A stretch of DNA of 20,362 bases. Source: Sphaeroforma sirkka. Taxonomy: Eukaryota; Opisthokonta; Ichthyosporea; Ichthyophonida. Made by a program: the position numbers and the translations under genes. Location: contig LUCW03000710.1 of NCBI GenBank assembly GCA_001586965.3, forward strand, positions 1-20,362, read 5' to 3'. Shown here in pieces: positions 11,499 through 19,895 of this stretch. The notes under the pieces are model-generated. The model was given only the letters and a program-made list of their open reading frames with translations. It searched no databases and was not told the DNA's origin. Positions within the stretch are counted from its first letter, which is position 1, and the number at the start of each line of letters is the position of its first letter.

Positions 11499-12392
11499 GA
11501 CCAATGAGGATGACGCTCTTCAACCCACAAGGACTCGACATGGACAACGCAGCACATACCGATAAGTGTTTGAACGTTATGTCGATTTTAAGTCAGGTTG
11601 ATGTTATGTGTGTGGTTGAAACCTGGCATAACACCACATTTCTTAATCATATACGCTCGAACACACGCTATCATATACTGCATCACACTACACGGCATAA
11701 TATCTTACACCCTTCGCACTGTGGTATTGGTATCTTTTCCAAACACCACCCATCAAATTTTCAACTTGTACACTATTCCCCGTACGCGGTGTTCTTTGTG
11801 TGCTTTGGCGTTCATATGGCCGTGTTTTTCTTTCCACTCAAATCACTTACTGAAGAAGATGTCAGGCGATACATGAATCCCCCCGAGATTGGCAGTTTCC
11901 AACCAGATGACGTGTGGGGAGATTTCAATTTCAAAGCCCGGAAGTATGGCCACGCATCCACAAATCACGGACTACGTATGAAAACGATTGAGACTACTCT
12001 GCGTAATACGTGGCACTTGGACTACCTCTATGCTGGCGGCTCAACTGGTACAGAACATGCGTATCATCGGCCTACCACCCCCGCCTCCCTCCAAACTTAT
12101 AAGCTGACGGACTACGGTATCTGTGGTGACCACACCTTTGGACTCGATCTCCAGATACTTCCCATGAATTAAATCCATCGGCCCCAACAAATGCCAGCAA
12201 TGCCGCCGCCTCCCAACCAACGCCTCCCCTCCCATGGATATAACCGATATCGCCATCGACTGTATCACCTACGCAACAAATCCGCGCGCGACTATTCCAA
12301 GCCGAAATCCGGGCGCATCAGAACCTACTACGGTCGTATCTCACTTTACATGGACCAACGGAAGGACTGCTACGGATCCTCGACCGCATCTG
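11492..12392 (+). pseudogene. LINE ORF2 fragment: AP-type endonuclease (EEP fold) and linker
   Basis: The open frame 11492-12172 (226 codons) shows the endonuclease/exonuclease/phosphatase motifs in order: an NPQGL start, VVETWH (the catalytic-Glu region), GIGIFSKH, GDFNF (the catalytic Asp/Asn) and ICGDHTFG (the terminal Asp-His). In LINEs this domain nicks target DNA to prime reverse transcription. After a TAA at 12170-12172, coding character continues in two other frames: MDITDIAIDC from 12234, then a helical stretch with LFQAEIRAHQNLL ending in LLRILDRI at the break. That is typical of the linker before the LINE reverse transcriptase. At least two frame breaks are needed, and the RT is absent from the window. 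Confidence 0.75.
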
Positions 12393-12734
12393 TGTAGAAA
12401 TACGGCCTCCGGTCAGTCTAAAATATCAAGATCAATTGAGATAATACATTGGTTTTATTTGTATTTAAAAAAAAATTTAGTACAAGCTCTTTTTCCAATA
12501 TTTCCAAAGTGTTCTAAATTCACTTTGATGGCTCCAATAGCCTGAGTATTTGGTATGACTCATCTACTTGGACCTATTTGAGACATTAGTAGATGTAGGA
12601 TATTATAAACTAAATTTTAGAATCTCCGAACTACTACTTATAGATTTTGGTCCTCTCCGCCAATCGCCAAAATCAATAAGTCTTTTCTTTTTTTTTTAAC
12701 TTAGATGGAACTTTATTTATATCAGCTAATGTAT

Positions 12735-12751
12735 TAACGTGACTCACGTTA
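12735..12751 (+). promoter_or_regulatory. Palindromic bZIP-type site in the LTR
   Basis: TAACGTGACTCACGTTA is a perfect 8-bp inverted repeat around one central base. It contains TGACTCA (12740-12746), the binding consensus of AP-1/Gcn4-class bZIP proteins. The equivalent positions in the other two LTR copies read TAACGTAAGTCACGTTA, which breaks the core by one base. It lies a little downstream of a TATA-like stretch (TTTATTTATATC) in LTR sense. A role as an LTR enhancer is plausible but inferred. Confidence 0.35.
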
Positions 12752-12815
12752 TTATGTCTATTTACAAATTAGGCAAGTGGTCATGAACACTTAGTACTTC
12801 TAGTGAAAATTATTC

Positions 12816-12821
12816 AATAAA
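12816..12821 (+). terminator. Poly(A) signal AATAAA in LTR copy A
   Basis: AATAAA lies about 130 nt before the LTR 3' end. The same signal is present on the - strand in the right-hand LTR (20024-20029). It falls in the part deleted from the truncated 3' LTR (12953-13358), so the element's own 3' LTR has no copy of it. Element transcripts would have to end elsewhere. Confidence 0.55.
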
Positions 12822-12952
12822 GAACAGCTAGAGGTACGCCCTGTGTGATCGAGGATATTTAGGCTCTTAACAAGAGGCAGTCCCGATCATTCTTACACAA
12901 GCTACCACTGCTAAATCCTAACTGACTAAATTGTATTTTAGTTTAATATTTT

Positions 12953-13358
12953 CTAAGTGTTCATGACCACTTGCCTAATTTGTAAATAGACATAATAACG
13001 TAAGTCACGTTAATACATTAGCTGATATAAATAAAGTTCCATCTGACGAAAAGTTAAAAAAAAAAAAAAAGACTTATTGGATTTTGGAGATTGGCGGGAG
13101 GACCAATATCTATAAGTAGTAGTTCGGAGATTATAAAATTTAGTTTATAATATCCTACATCTACTAATGTCTCAAATAGGTCCAAGTAGATGAGTCATAC
13201 CAAATACTCAGGCTATTGGAGCCATCAAAGTGAATTTAGAACACTTTGGAAATATTGGAAAAAGAGCTTGTACTGAATTATTTAAAATACAAAAAAAACC
13301 AATGTATTATCTCAATTGATCTTGATATTTTAGACTGACCGGAGGCCGTATTTCTACA
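12953..13358 (-). repeat. LTR copy B: truncated 3' LTR
   Basis: On the - strand it starts TGTAGAAATACGG at 13358, directly after the G-rich polypurine tract, as a 3' LTR should. It matches the first about 406 nt of the LTR, ending at ...CACTTAG (12953). The last about 155 nt, including AATAAA, are missing. At that point it abuts LTR copy A in opposite orientation through 3 nt (12950-12952). A run of fifteen or so A residues at about 13055-13070 is expanded relative to the other copies. Confidence 0.85.
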
Positions 13359-13374
13359 TATAGCCCCCAGTAGC
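13359..13374 (-). promoter_or_regulatory. Polypurine tract of the Ty3-type element
   Basis: On the - strand the sequence GCTACTGGGGGCTATA immediately precedes the LTR start TGTAGAA. A G-rich tract next to the 3' LTR primes plus-strand DNA synthesis in LTR retrotransposons. The purine run is short (TGGGGG), so the position is the main support. Confidence 0.5.
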
Positions 13375-13455
13375 TTTTAGAACTACGAACGTACGTTAAG
13401 ATACGATCTAGTTGGTAAAGCGAAAACCAAAGTAAAAAACGGTTTCGGTCATGAC

Positions 13456-13740
13456 TTATCGAGTAAGTATGTGCCTATATGCACGAGTCCAAGACTCATG
13501 TTGTACTCTATGTCGTTTAGTATTTGGTCCAGAAACCATTTCCGATGTAGGCGCCTTACGTTTATTATTTGGTAAGGTAATAGCCAAAGGCTGTTCTTCA
13601 TTAGTAAGTAAGTTTGAACAATTTTCTGCACTGTTGGTAAGCAGATCAGAAAGTTTAGTCACGTAGGAAGTAGGTGGCAAATAGGGAATTTCAGATCCGT
13701 CAGGGTTTGTAGTCAACTGAGGAAACCCTTTTCGTTTTCT
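13456..13740 (-). pseudogene. pol C-terminal tail with bipartite basic motif
   Basis: This frame overlaps the end of the integrase frame (stop at 13713-13715) and runs on to its own stop at 13456-13458. The sequence just upstream in this frame (TRKRKGFPQ) suggests that one frameshift separates it from the integrase. It ends with KRK, thirteen residues, then KRHR (about 13500-13570), a pattern typical of bipartite nuclear localisation signals. Retrotransposon integrases such as that of Ty1 use C-terminal bipartite signals for nuclear entry, so the same role is inferred here. No other domain is visible. Confidence 0.55.
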
Positions 13741-14587
13741 CGTGTGTTCTTATGTAAACGCTTATTCCATTTCTTATTAAAGATACGAAGAAAGTCGCGA
13801 GATACACGAAATGCATCGGAGGTTAGCCAAGCTACTGTCCCATCCATGAAACGGGTCTTGTAGTAAGTGTAACCGTCTTCGGATGTTTTGTCAATTATAT
13901 CTTTGACTTGTGACTCCATAACTGGTATATCAGAATCAAATGAGCGAGCGAATGAGAGTTCGGAGGTAGGGATACGGTGAGTGCCTAGATTGGTTGCGCT
14001 AGTACCATCAATGTTATTCACTTCGTAAGTATCACTCTTCTCATCATGGTAGGAAATAACAAAAGGTCCTATCGTCTTAGAAGAGAGTTCGGTAACGTTG
14101 GCGTTTCGATTTATAATGTTAACGTAATCGCCGACTTTGAACTGAACAATGTTCTTAGTGTTATTCCATCGGTCATACGCTTTAAGTAGGACACGATTCT
14201 TGTGCTCGAGTAAACAGGGGTAAACAACGTTCTGCATATGCTCAATCTTTTGTAGCCACGGGGTAACGTGTTTCTCGGGCGCAGTTTTATCAAACGTTGC
14301 TTGTAATTCACTATAGCGGCCAAAGAAATAGTGAAACGGGAGTGTTCCAGTTTGAGGATTCATGCAGTTATTCATTTGAGTCTGAACCCATTTCAAATGA
14401 TAAGGCCACATATCCTCAACGTCGTCTAGTGCGGTACGCAAGAGTTTCTTAAGTTCTCTATGACGTGTCTCATTTGCACCCTGCGTTTGAGGTTTGTAAG
14501 GAACACCACGCCTATGGGTCATGCCTGATACGAGTATAAGTGCCTCCATTACGTCGGTACAAAACTCACTACCGTTATCAGAACATA
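13713..14587 (-). pseudogene. Integrase: second half of the catalytic core, C-terminal domain and chromodomain-like segment
   Basis: The frame carries DNGSEF (second catalytic Asp, codon 14577-14579), then PQTQGANETRHRELKKLL with the catalytic Glu at 14469-14471. That is exactly 35 residues after the Asp, the D,D35E spacing of retroviral-type integrases. Downstream is an SH3-like C-terminal region (VGDYVNIINR and TIGPFVI). After that comes VKDIIDKTSEDGYTYYKTRF with W and FLRIFNKKW, which resembles the chromodomain that some Ty3-type integrases use to target chromatin. A one-base frameshift near 14587 separates it from the first half of the core. Confidence 0.8.
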
Positions 14588-15213
14588 GTACTCGGGGAAA
14601 CCGAAGTCATTAAAGACGTGATAGCATAATTCTGCCACTGTTTGTGGACGTTTGTTCGGTATTGCATAAAGCAAGTTATAGCCCGAAGCCACACATAAGA
14701 AATGACAGATATATACATCGCCAGTATGCTTGGATCGCGGGAGTTTAACCAAATCGACTATGACTCGGCGCATCGGTTGGTCTTCTGTCACACTTTTAGG
14801 GGTGCCCAACCGTATCGCTTGATCTGGTTCTTTTCACAATCAGTACAGCGTCGGTATACTTCACGTATGGTTTCTTTCAGCGCCGGGTGATCAAGCCCTG
14901 CACGGATAGCCATTTTATAAGTATGCTCATATGCTCGATGCGTTAAATTATGTATAATTTTAACTCTACTTTCGAGCTCCTCTAAATCAGTCAGATTCTG
15001 CGTAACGCTGGCTGGATGAACCATAGTCCTGTTGGAAAGGGCAACCTCAGTATCAGGAGGGGTAGACTCCTGAGATACATAATTGACAACATTAGATTGT
15101 TGAAGTATCTTCTTCAGTTGTTTCGCAACTCCTGGCTGTTCTTTAAGCAGCGCTTTAAGTAGTTGAGTGCGAGCTTCAGGTTCTCTTAGAGTTTGAGTCT
15201 TTGATCCATGGCC
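14588..15213 (-). pseudogene. Integrase: zinc-binding N-terminus and first half of the core
   Basis: The frame open from 15213 to 14788 has a helical, Gln/Lys-rich lead-in, then an H-H-C-C zinc-binding module (HNLTHRAYEHTYK through RRCTDC) as in retroviral integrases. A frameshift near 14808 moves to the frame with RRVIVDLVKLPRS, whose first catalytic Asp is codon 14753-14755. That frame continues to FNDFGFPE, where a one-base break near 14587 occurs. Allowing for that base, the first-to-second Asp spacing is about 58 residues, normal for the fold. The methyltransferase-like module upstream is in the same frame as 15213-14788, separated only by TAA at 15214-15216. Confidence 0.8.
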
Positions 15214-15813
15214 TTAGCTAGTTCCATGTTTTTTACGATCTAATGCCGTTTCAATCGGCATTACCTCGACTGCAATCTTGTTGGGTGCATGTGTTGTACG
15301 AGTCTTGAGCTTTTGTTCAAACTCTTTAGACTCCTCTAGTTTAGCTAAGAATTCGGTTGAGGGTTTCCACTTAGTGGTACCTGCAGGACCGATGCGACAA
15401 ACAATGGTGTGTTTCCAAGGTGTCTTCTTAGAATAGATCCTGTTTGTTATGTTCTGAATCATATCATAGGATCCCTGATACAAAAACGTGTCGGTTTCAC
15501 GGTCGACATAAATAGGTTCGTCTTGAATCATATTAATTAAATCACGTATCCATGGGTCGGAGTTACGTAAGGGACAACACAGCGTAATGGTAGATTTAGT
15601 AATATTAACATAATTTAACAACTGTGCGATAAGTTGACAAGGTGGGTTAGCCCACGCATTATGCTTTGATAAGTCAAGCTGAAATGCATCACCTTTAGGA
15701 TGAGTCAACGACCTATATTCAGAAACCTGTTTGTTATGTTCTGCGGCGAACATATCAACAGTAAATGGACCCCATCGTGATTGAGCGAGGTTAAACCATT
15801 TCTTATTTAGCAT
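15214..15813 (-). pseudogene. Methyltransferase-like (DIRS-type) domain of pol
   Basis: It opens with WFNLAQSRWGPFTVDMFAAE, then DAFQLDLSKHNAWANPP (NPP codons 15640-15648) and TLCCPLRNSDPW. The [DE]xFA...NPP...P...PW pattern is that of the degenerate adenine-methyltransferase-like module following RNase H in DIRS retroelements. The NPP motif corresponds to motif IV (D/N-PP-Y/F) of adenine methylases; the last position here is Cys, so catalysis is doubtful. The ATG at 15811-15813 overlaps the preceding RT-RNase H stop as TGATG, but this frame is also open upstream to at least about 15855. A plain frameshift is therefore as likely as reinitiation. It ends at an in-frame TAA (15214-15216) before the integrase. 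Confidence 0.65.
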
Positions 15814-16886
15814 CAATCGGTTGCTAATAACTCCTTGACTGTTTTCTGGTAGTCGGGCACAAGTCGAGAGAGCATGTCAGGAAGATGGTTATGTATTCCT
15901 GGTATGTGTGTTATATTAAAAGCGAACTTGGCAACAATGTCATGCCAGCGGCTCACCAACTGTGAATCAGGGTTCATATCTTTTAAGTATGTTAAAGACT
16001 TTTGATCACAGGCGACAGTAAAGTAACTTCCATAAAGGTAGTCTTTAAACTGTCTTAGCGCAGTAACTATAGCAAGGAGCTCTTGTTTAACGGTAGGGTA
16101 ATTCCGTTGACTCTTATTATAACTCTTGCTAAAGAATTGTATGTAGCGCGGTTTACCATTTATCGTTTGGTAAAGCACTCCACCTACCGCTCGATCTGAA
16201 GCGTCGGTTGCTACTTGGAATGGGACACCATCCACAGGGTACTGCATGATGGGTGCGTCCATTACTTTACTTTTGACTAGTTTAAATGCATCATCACATT
16301 CTTTAGTCCAAAGCTTTCCCAAAGGTCCTTTGTGCAGCCGTAGGTGACTGAAAGGCTTTAAGTAATGAGAAAGATGCGGTACCGAATCCGAGAAGAAGTT
16401 AACAAACCCACACACAGAGTTCACATCTCTTCCAGTAATTGGTGTTGATAAATCCAACAGAAACTGTTTCTTGCCAGGATCAATTTCTACCCCTGCTGCA
16501 GATACTTTGTAGCCAAGTAAGTGTATAGTATCTTTAGCAAAAGAACACTTGTCTTCGTTAATCTTAAGTTTAGCATGATTAAGTCGCTTTAAGACTTCTT
16601 TAACGAGTTTAACATGTTCATGTGCTGTCTTTGTAAAAATAACTATATCATCTAAATAGACTGATACGTTATACGACAGGTCCGCAAATAGTTCCATCAT
16701 AACTTGTTGGAAGAAAGAAGGTAACATGTGTAAGCCTTCAGGTGCACCTTTAAACTGGTACTTCTTACCTTGCCAAGTAAAGGAAAAGTATTTCCTATGA
16801 GGCTCATATATCTGTAGTTGATGGAATGCAGCTTTTAAGTCTATCTGGAAAAGATAGTCGCACCCTCCATTTTGCGTAGTATCTCG
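15813..16886 (-). pseudogene. Reverse transcriptase (palm onward) and RNase H
   Basis: The frame open below about 16866 carries RT motif A (FQIDLKAAFHQL; Asp codon 16839-16841), motif B (GAPEGLHMLPSFFQQVM) and motif C, YLDD (16647-16658). The connection and RNase H follow: VATDASDRAVGG (Asp 16203-16205), TVKQELLAIVTAL, ACDQKSLTYL and HIPGIHNHLPDMLSRL. This order and these motifs are those of Ty3-type pol. It copies element RNA into DNA and removes the RNA strand. Two frameshifts, near 16900 and 16866, separate it from the RT fingers. The stop is TGA at 15813-15815. Confidence 0.9.
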
Positions 16887-16887
16887 C

Positions 16888-17748
16888 TTATCTTAGGTAA
16901 GGAAAACTATGTTGCGGAATTAGTTTGTTGATTGGCGACAGGTCTAGTACTACTCTTGTTTTACTAAACGTTCCATCAGATTTATATTGATCGACCGCTA
17001 AGAGAGCTAAGTTAACTGGGGTTGCATCATAATTGATTTCAATTAGACCCTGTTTTAACCAATCTTCGATTTGGGTTTTGACAACGTCTTTGTGTCTCCA
17101 ACTCACGTAGTTATGTGAAGGACACTTTAACTTAGAGAAGTCGACGTTTGTTAAGTCAAGTCTAACGTACCCATTAGAGAACTTAAACATACACCAGTCA
17201 GTTATTGCAATCTTCCTGTTTTGTATAATTAAGTCCATAATTATATCGGTGAAGTGCGGAATCATATCCTTTGCTTCACCTTCCGGAGGTTTAGGTATCT
17301 TTAACATATTATCATCTGACTGATCTTTATTCGGGTCCAGCCCATTAGGCAGACCAGTGAGTGTTATACCTAAACTGAGAAGATCAGTCATACCTATAAT
17401 TAAATCGTATTTCTGAGACATGTCAGTAACGATTAGGTGAGTCTTCACTTCTCTTCTATCTGACAGCATTATGTGTGCATAGTCAATGGCTTGTTCGCAA
17501 GTAGTAACTTTGCCATTTCCCAAGATTAAATCAGTTGTTTCGTTATGGACAGCCATATCTGTAGCGTAGGCTACTCGGCATGAGATAGCAGAGACTTCAG
17601 CCCCTGGATCAAATAGTGCCATAACTTTTTTTTCTCCATTTACGAAAACTGTTTGAAAGATACGTTCATCTCCTTTGGTATAGATTTTATTGAACATTTT
17701 CTCATAATCTTGCTCTAGTGCACATATGGTACTGTCAGTGCTTAACTT
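16888..17748 (-). pseudogene. Aspartic protease and reverse-transcriptase fingers
   Basis: The retropepsin active-site segment reads MALFDPGAEVSAIS (Asp codon 17608-17610), followed by the second hallmark LIIGMTDLLSLGI. The usual D-[ST]-G is D-P-G here, an unusual residue at a position that normally hydrogen-bonds in the catalytic pocket. After a linker, the RT fingers begin: QIEDWLKQGLIEINYDATPV, then RVVLDLSPINKLIP, ending at a stop near 16888 where a frameshift moves into the palm. The protease would process Gag-Pol. The frame overlaps the zinc-knuckle frame upstream and is shifted from it near 17745. Confidence 0.8.
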
Positions 17749-17982
17749 GGACGTCTGGTAAGTCCTTGCAATCCTCTTTGTGCCAACCGTTAGTACCCTT
17801 GCAAGTAGCACACTCTTTCATATAGTGTCCAAAATCTGGCTTGCCTGGTGCACACACTTAACAGGGTCGTGTCTACCATTCCACTTGCCATTACGTTTTG
17901 TGAGGTTGTAACCACACTTCTTGCAAGGCGCTCTCACCTTCTTATCACCTTTCGGTTCGGTAGAAGTAGAGCCAGTACCCCT
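17745..17982 (-). pseudogene. Gag nucleocapsid region: zinc knuckles
   Basis: Two Cys/His clusters are readable in two frames. The first is CKKC (17914-17925) with a later H and C (RHDPVKC). The second is CATC (17801-17812) followed by His at 17780-17782 and Cys at 17768-17770, giving C-x2-C-x6-H-x3-C. This is close to the CCHC knuckle that binds element RNA in Gag. Frame breaks at a G run near 17982, near 17850 and near 17745 isolate the region from both gag and pol. Confidence 0.65.
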
Positions 17983-19781
17983 CCAGTAGTAGTGCGAGGT
18001 TTCTTAGTACTACGCGCAGTATTAGTCTCTACTGCGTTTCGCTTAGTGGGCTGGGTGTAGCTCGTGGTACTAAGTACTCTAGTAGAGGAATTGGTATGCT
18101 TGTGTACTATCTTCTCAAAGACAGACCAAGGCATAGATCGCAAATCACCATAGGCGATGATGTCATCATTGACTTTCTTAAAGAGGTTAGCTCCCAGAGT
18201 CTCCATCATCTGACAAATTAATAAATATTCGCCAGTATAGGTACGACCACCCATCCGAGTATTCATATGTGTCATATGAGCTAGAGCACCTCGAATAGTG
18301 GTATCGTTCGCAAAGAACTTGCGAGACTCTAGAAGTTCACGGTCACGTGCATCTTCAAAAAAAAGGTGTTAAGTATATTATCACGCAACTGGTGCCAGGG
18401 TAGGGCTTTCCAGTTGGGCTCATGAGAACCTTCAAGATAGTTCGCCATTCACCTGGCTCACAGAAATGAATAAAGGCATTCATCATCTGCTTATCCCTAA
18501 GGCTGGCAGACTCCTTAAGTTGGTCGAAGGCCTTCAGTGTCTCCACTGTACTCTCATTAGTAGAGAAATCGACCTCAGCCTGCGCGTTACCTAGCTGCTT
18601 TATAAAGCTTGGTTCTAAGTGTTCACGAGGCTCATGCTCAGTGCTACGGGCTGCTAGTGCCAAGATGGTGTCTATTTCCTTTCTCTTGTTATCGATTAGA
18701 TAGCGAATGTTATCCGCTTTCCTATCGTCAAGGTCAGAGTCATTCAATAGACGGTCCTCAAGGACTTGCATACCAGAGCGTAATAGCCTGAGACGAGTAT
18801 GTCTGGTTCTCACTTCCTCATCCTCAGGATTAGAGCGGGAACTCTCTAACGAGGTACTGGTGTAGCGATTGCCAAAATCGTGATTACCAGGGTTAGTTGG
18901 CAAATGAGGGTCGATATTACGAGGATGGTAAGCCTCATCGAGTTCCATATACGATCATATCCTCTGACAGGGTTAGGTTTGTCAAGAGGATGGTCGATGA
19001 TAGCAGCATCAGAGCTATAGAGATTAAATTTTGAAATATTATCTCTCTCGCCAGTGGTAACTGGCTTAGTGGTAAACATACTGGCTGGTAAACCAGTAGG
19101 TCTCGGGTTCGAAACCCGGCCCGAATTTTTTCTTCTTCTTCGGTATAGGAAGAATATCAGCCAAGTGGGACACGATAGAGGGTCCACAACTGCTGCTGCC
19201 GCTAGCTCCTTCAAGAGCGCTTCAGTGCGGTTCAATTGGCGTCGAGATTGAGAGGATCCAACCACTCGTTGTCGAGTTATGGCGTCCTCAGCTTCGGCCC
19301 CAAGATTTGAGCTGAATGGAATGGCTTCTCCATCGATGGCGAAACCGAAATTTTCGGACAGGTCCAATACTTCCTTTTCACGCCGGATTTGTGCTGGAGT
19401 GTCCTTTAGATGTGGAGTTATAATGCCCCCCGACATTCGTATCCACGAATTTTCCAGCCTTTCGACGTTTATCCCCAATATTTGACGGCACGTGGTCAGG
19501 GGGGGCAAGCTGGGGTCCTGAGCTTCACTCCTAGGTGATACACGGACGCTGGCGAGCCTTTCCGCGGTAGTAGATACCTCTTCTTCCAAGGCTTTAGGAT
19601 CCGACGAGTCATCCTCAGAATAATCCTCTGTACCAACCTCAGAATTTGCTTCCCCAACAGTATCCTCGGCAGGCTCAACTCCAGACAGGCTAGGTGTTTC
19701 CACAGGGACCTCAGGAACCTCGGCAGGCTTAGCAGGCTTAGAGCTAGCGGCTCCCTTGCCTTTAGAAGTACCCTTAGCCAT
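17934..19781 (-). pseudogene. Gag
   Basis: The start is taken at the ATG 19779-19781 (MAKGTSKGKG) because it has G at +4 and is the first ATG of the basic N-terminus; the frame is open further upstream only into the leader. The N-terminal third is a Pro/Glu/Ser-rich, acidic, disordered-looking region. A helical middle part follows. After a frameshift near 18952 comes MELDEAYHPRN and a charged coiled-coil-like stretch (18600-18850). After another near 18450 comes a capsid-like segment with NYLEG, NWKALPW and FFANDTTIRG. This W/F-containing pattern matches the general Ty3-type gag capsid, but assignment is mainly by position before knuckles and pol. The frame stays open across an antisense tRNA-like insertion (19055-19131). 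Confidence 0.65.
19055..19131 (+). ncRNA. tRNA-like (Thr-like) Pol III unit or tRNA-derived SINE head, antisense in gag
   Basis: Box A TGGCTTAGTGG (19062-19072) and box B GGTTCGAAACC (19106-19116) both match consensus, 33 nt apart. A run of six T (19126-19131), a Pol III terminator, follows immediately. The T arm pairs well (TCGGG/CCCGG). An anticodon-arm hairpin ACTGG-loop-CCAGT (19080-19097) holds CTGGTAAA, which would read GGT (Thr) but has one base too many for a 7-nt loop. The acceptor stem does not pair and the D stem is weak, so it is not a functional tRNA. It is best read as a tRNA pseudogene or the tRNA-related head of a SINE. Confidence 0.6.
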
Positions 19782-19895
19782 AGTATTTGCTGGATAGTAA
19801 ATCGATGTCAGACAGTCTAGAAGCAGTACACTACTGTAACTACTAAATAACTGAAAAATATGTAAACTTCGATGGAAATTACTAGGTTTCAAACT
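19782..19895 (-). other. Leader between 5' LTR and gag
   Basis: These 114 nt lie between the point where the right-hand LTR stops matching LTR copy A (19896) and the gag ATG. The first bases on the - strand, AGTTTGAAACCTAG, are where a primer-binding site should be. They do not begin with the TGG expected for pairing to a tRNA 3' CCA end. The primer may be an internal tRNA part or a self-primer, or the site has decayed; it cannot be decided here. Confidence 0.5.

Larger units (their letters stand above)
9944..12392 (+). mobile_element. Non-LTR retrotransposon (LINE), 5' portion, interrupted by the Ty3-type element
   Basis: The layout is tandem 5' units, a degenerate ORF1, then an ORF2 that starts with an AP-type endonuclease and overlaps the end of ORF1 by 7 nt (start ATG at 11492, ORF1 stop at 11496-11498). 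This is the order of an APE-type LINE. ORF2 should continue into a reverse transcriptase, but the sequence stops at 12392, where a complete LTR starting TGTAGAAATACGG begins. The rest of the LINE is therefore expected beyond 20362, past the far end of the inserted element. Several frameshifts and stops show that this copy is dead. Confidence 0.75.
12393..12949 (+). repeat. LTR copy A: full-length (about 557 bp), inverted relative to the element's other LTRs
   Basis: It begins TGTAGAAATACGG directly after LINE sequence. It matches the reverse complement of 13358-12953 over its first about 402 nt, and of the right-hand LTR (19896 onward) over its last about 155 nt, with only scattered substitutions and short indels. 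The match to the right-hand LTR ends exactly at ...GTTTAATAT (12949), after which the two diverge. That defines the LTR 3' end, or at least a shared breakpoint; the usual terminal CA is not seen. It contains AATAAA at 12816-12821. Because it faces the opposite way from the coding region, it cannot be the ordinary 3' LTR of this element. Confidence 0.85.
12393..13358. repeat. Large inverted repeat (about 402/406-bp arms, 158-nt loop)
   Basis: Positions 12393-12794 pair with 13358-12953. The loop, 12795-12952, is the LTR 3' portion plus 3 nt. Arms differ by a few substitutions and short indels, mostly in A/T runs. Transcripts crossing it in either direction would fold into a hairpin of roughly 400 bp. 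Confidence 0.9.

Noticed and set aside
15811..15815. TGATG overlap as programmed termination-reinitiation between RT-RNase H and the methyltransferase-like frame
   Set aside because: The downstream frame is open well upstream of the ATG, and the element has many other one-base breaks, so a simple indel explains it as well.
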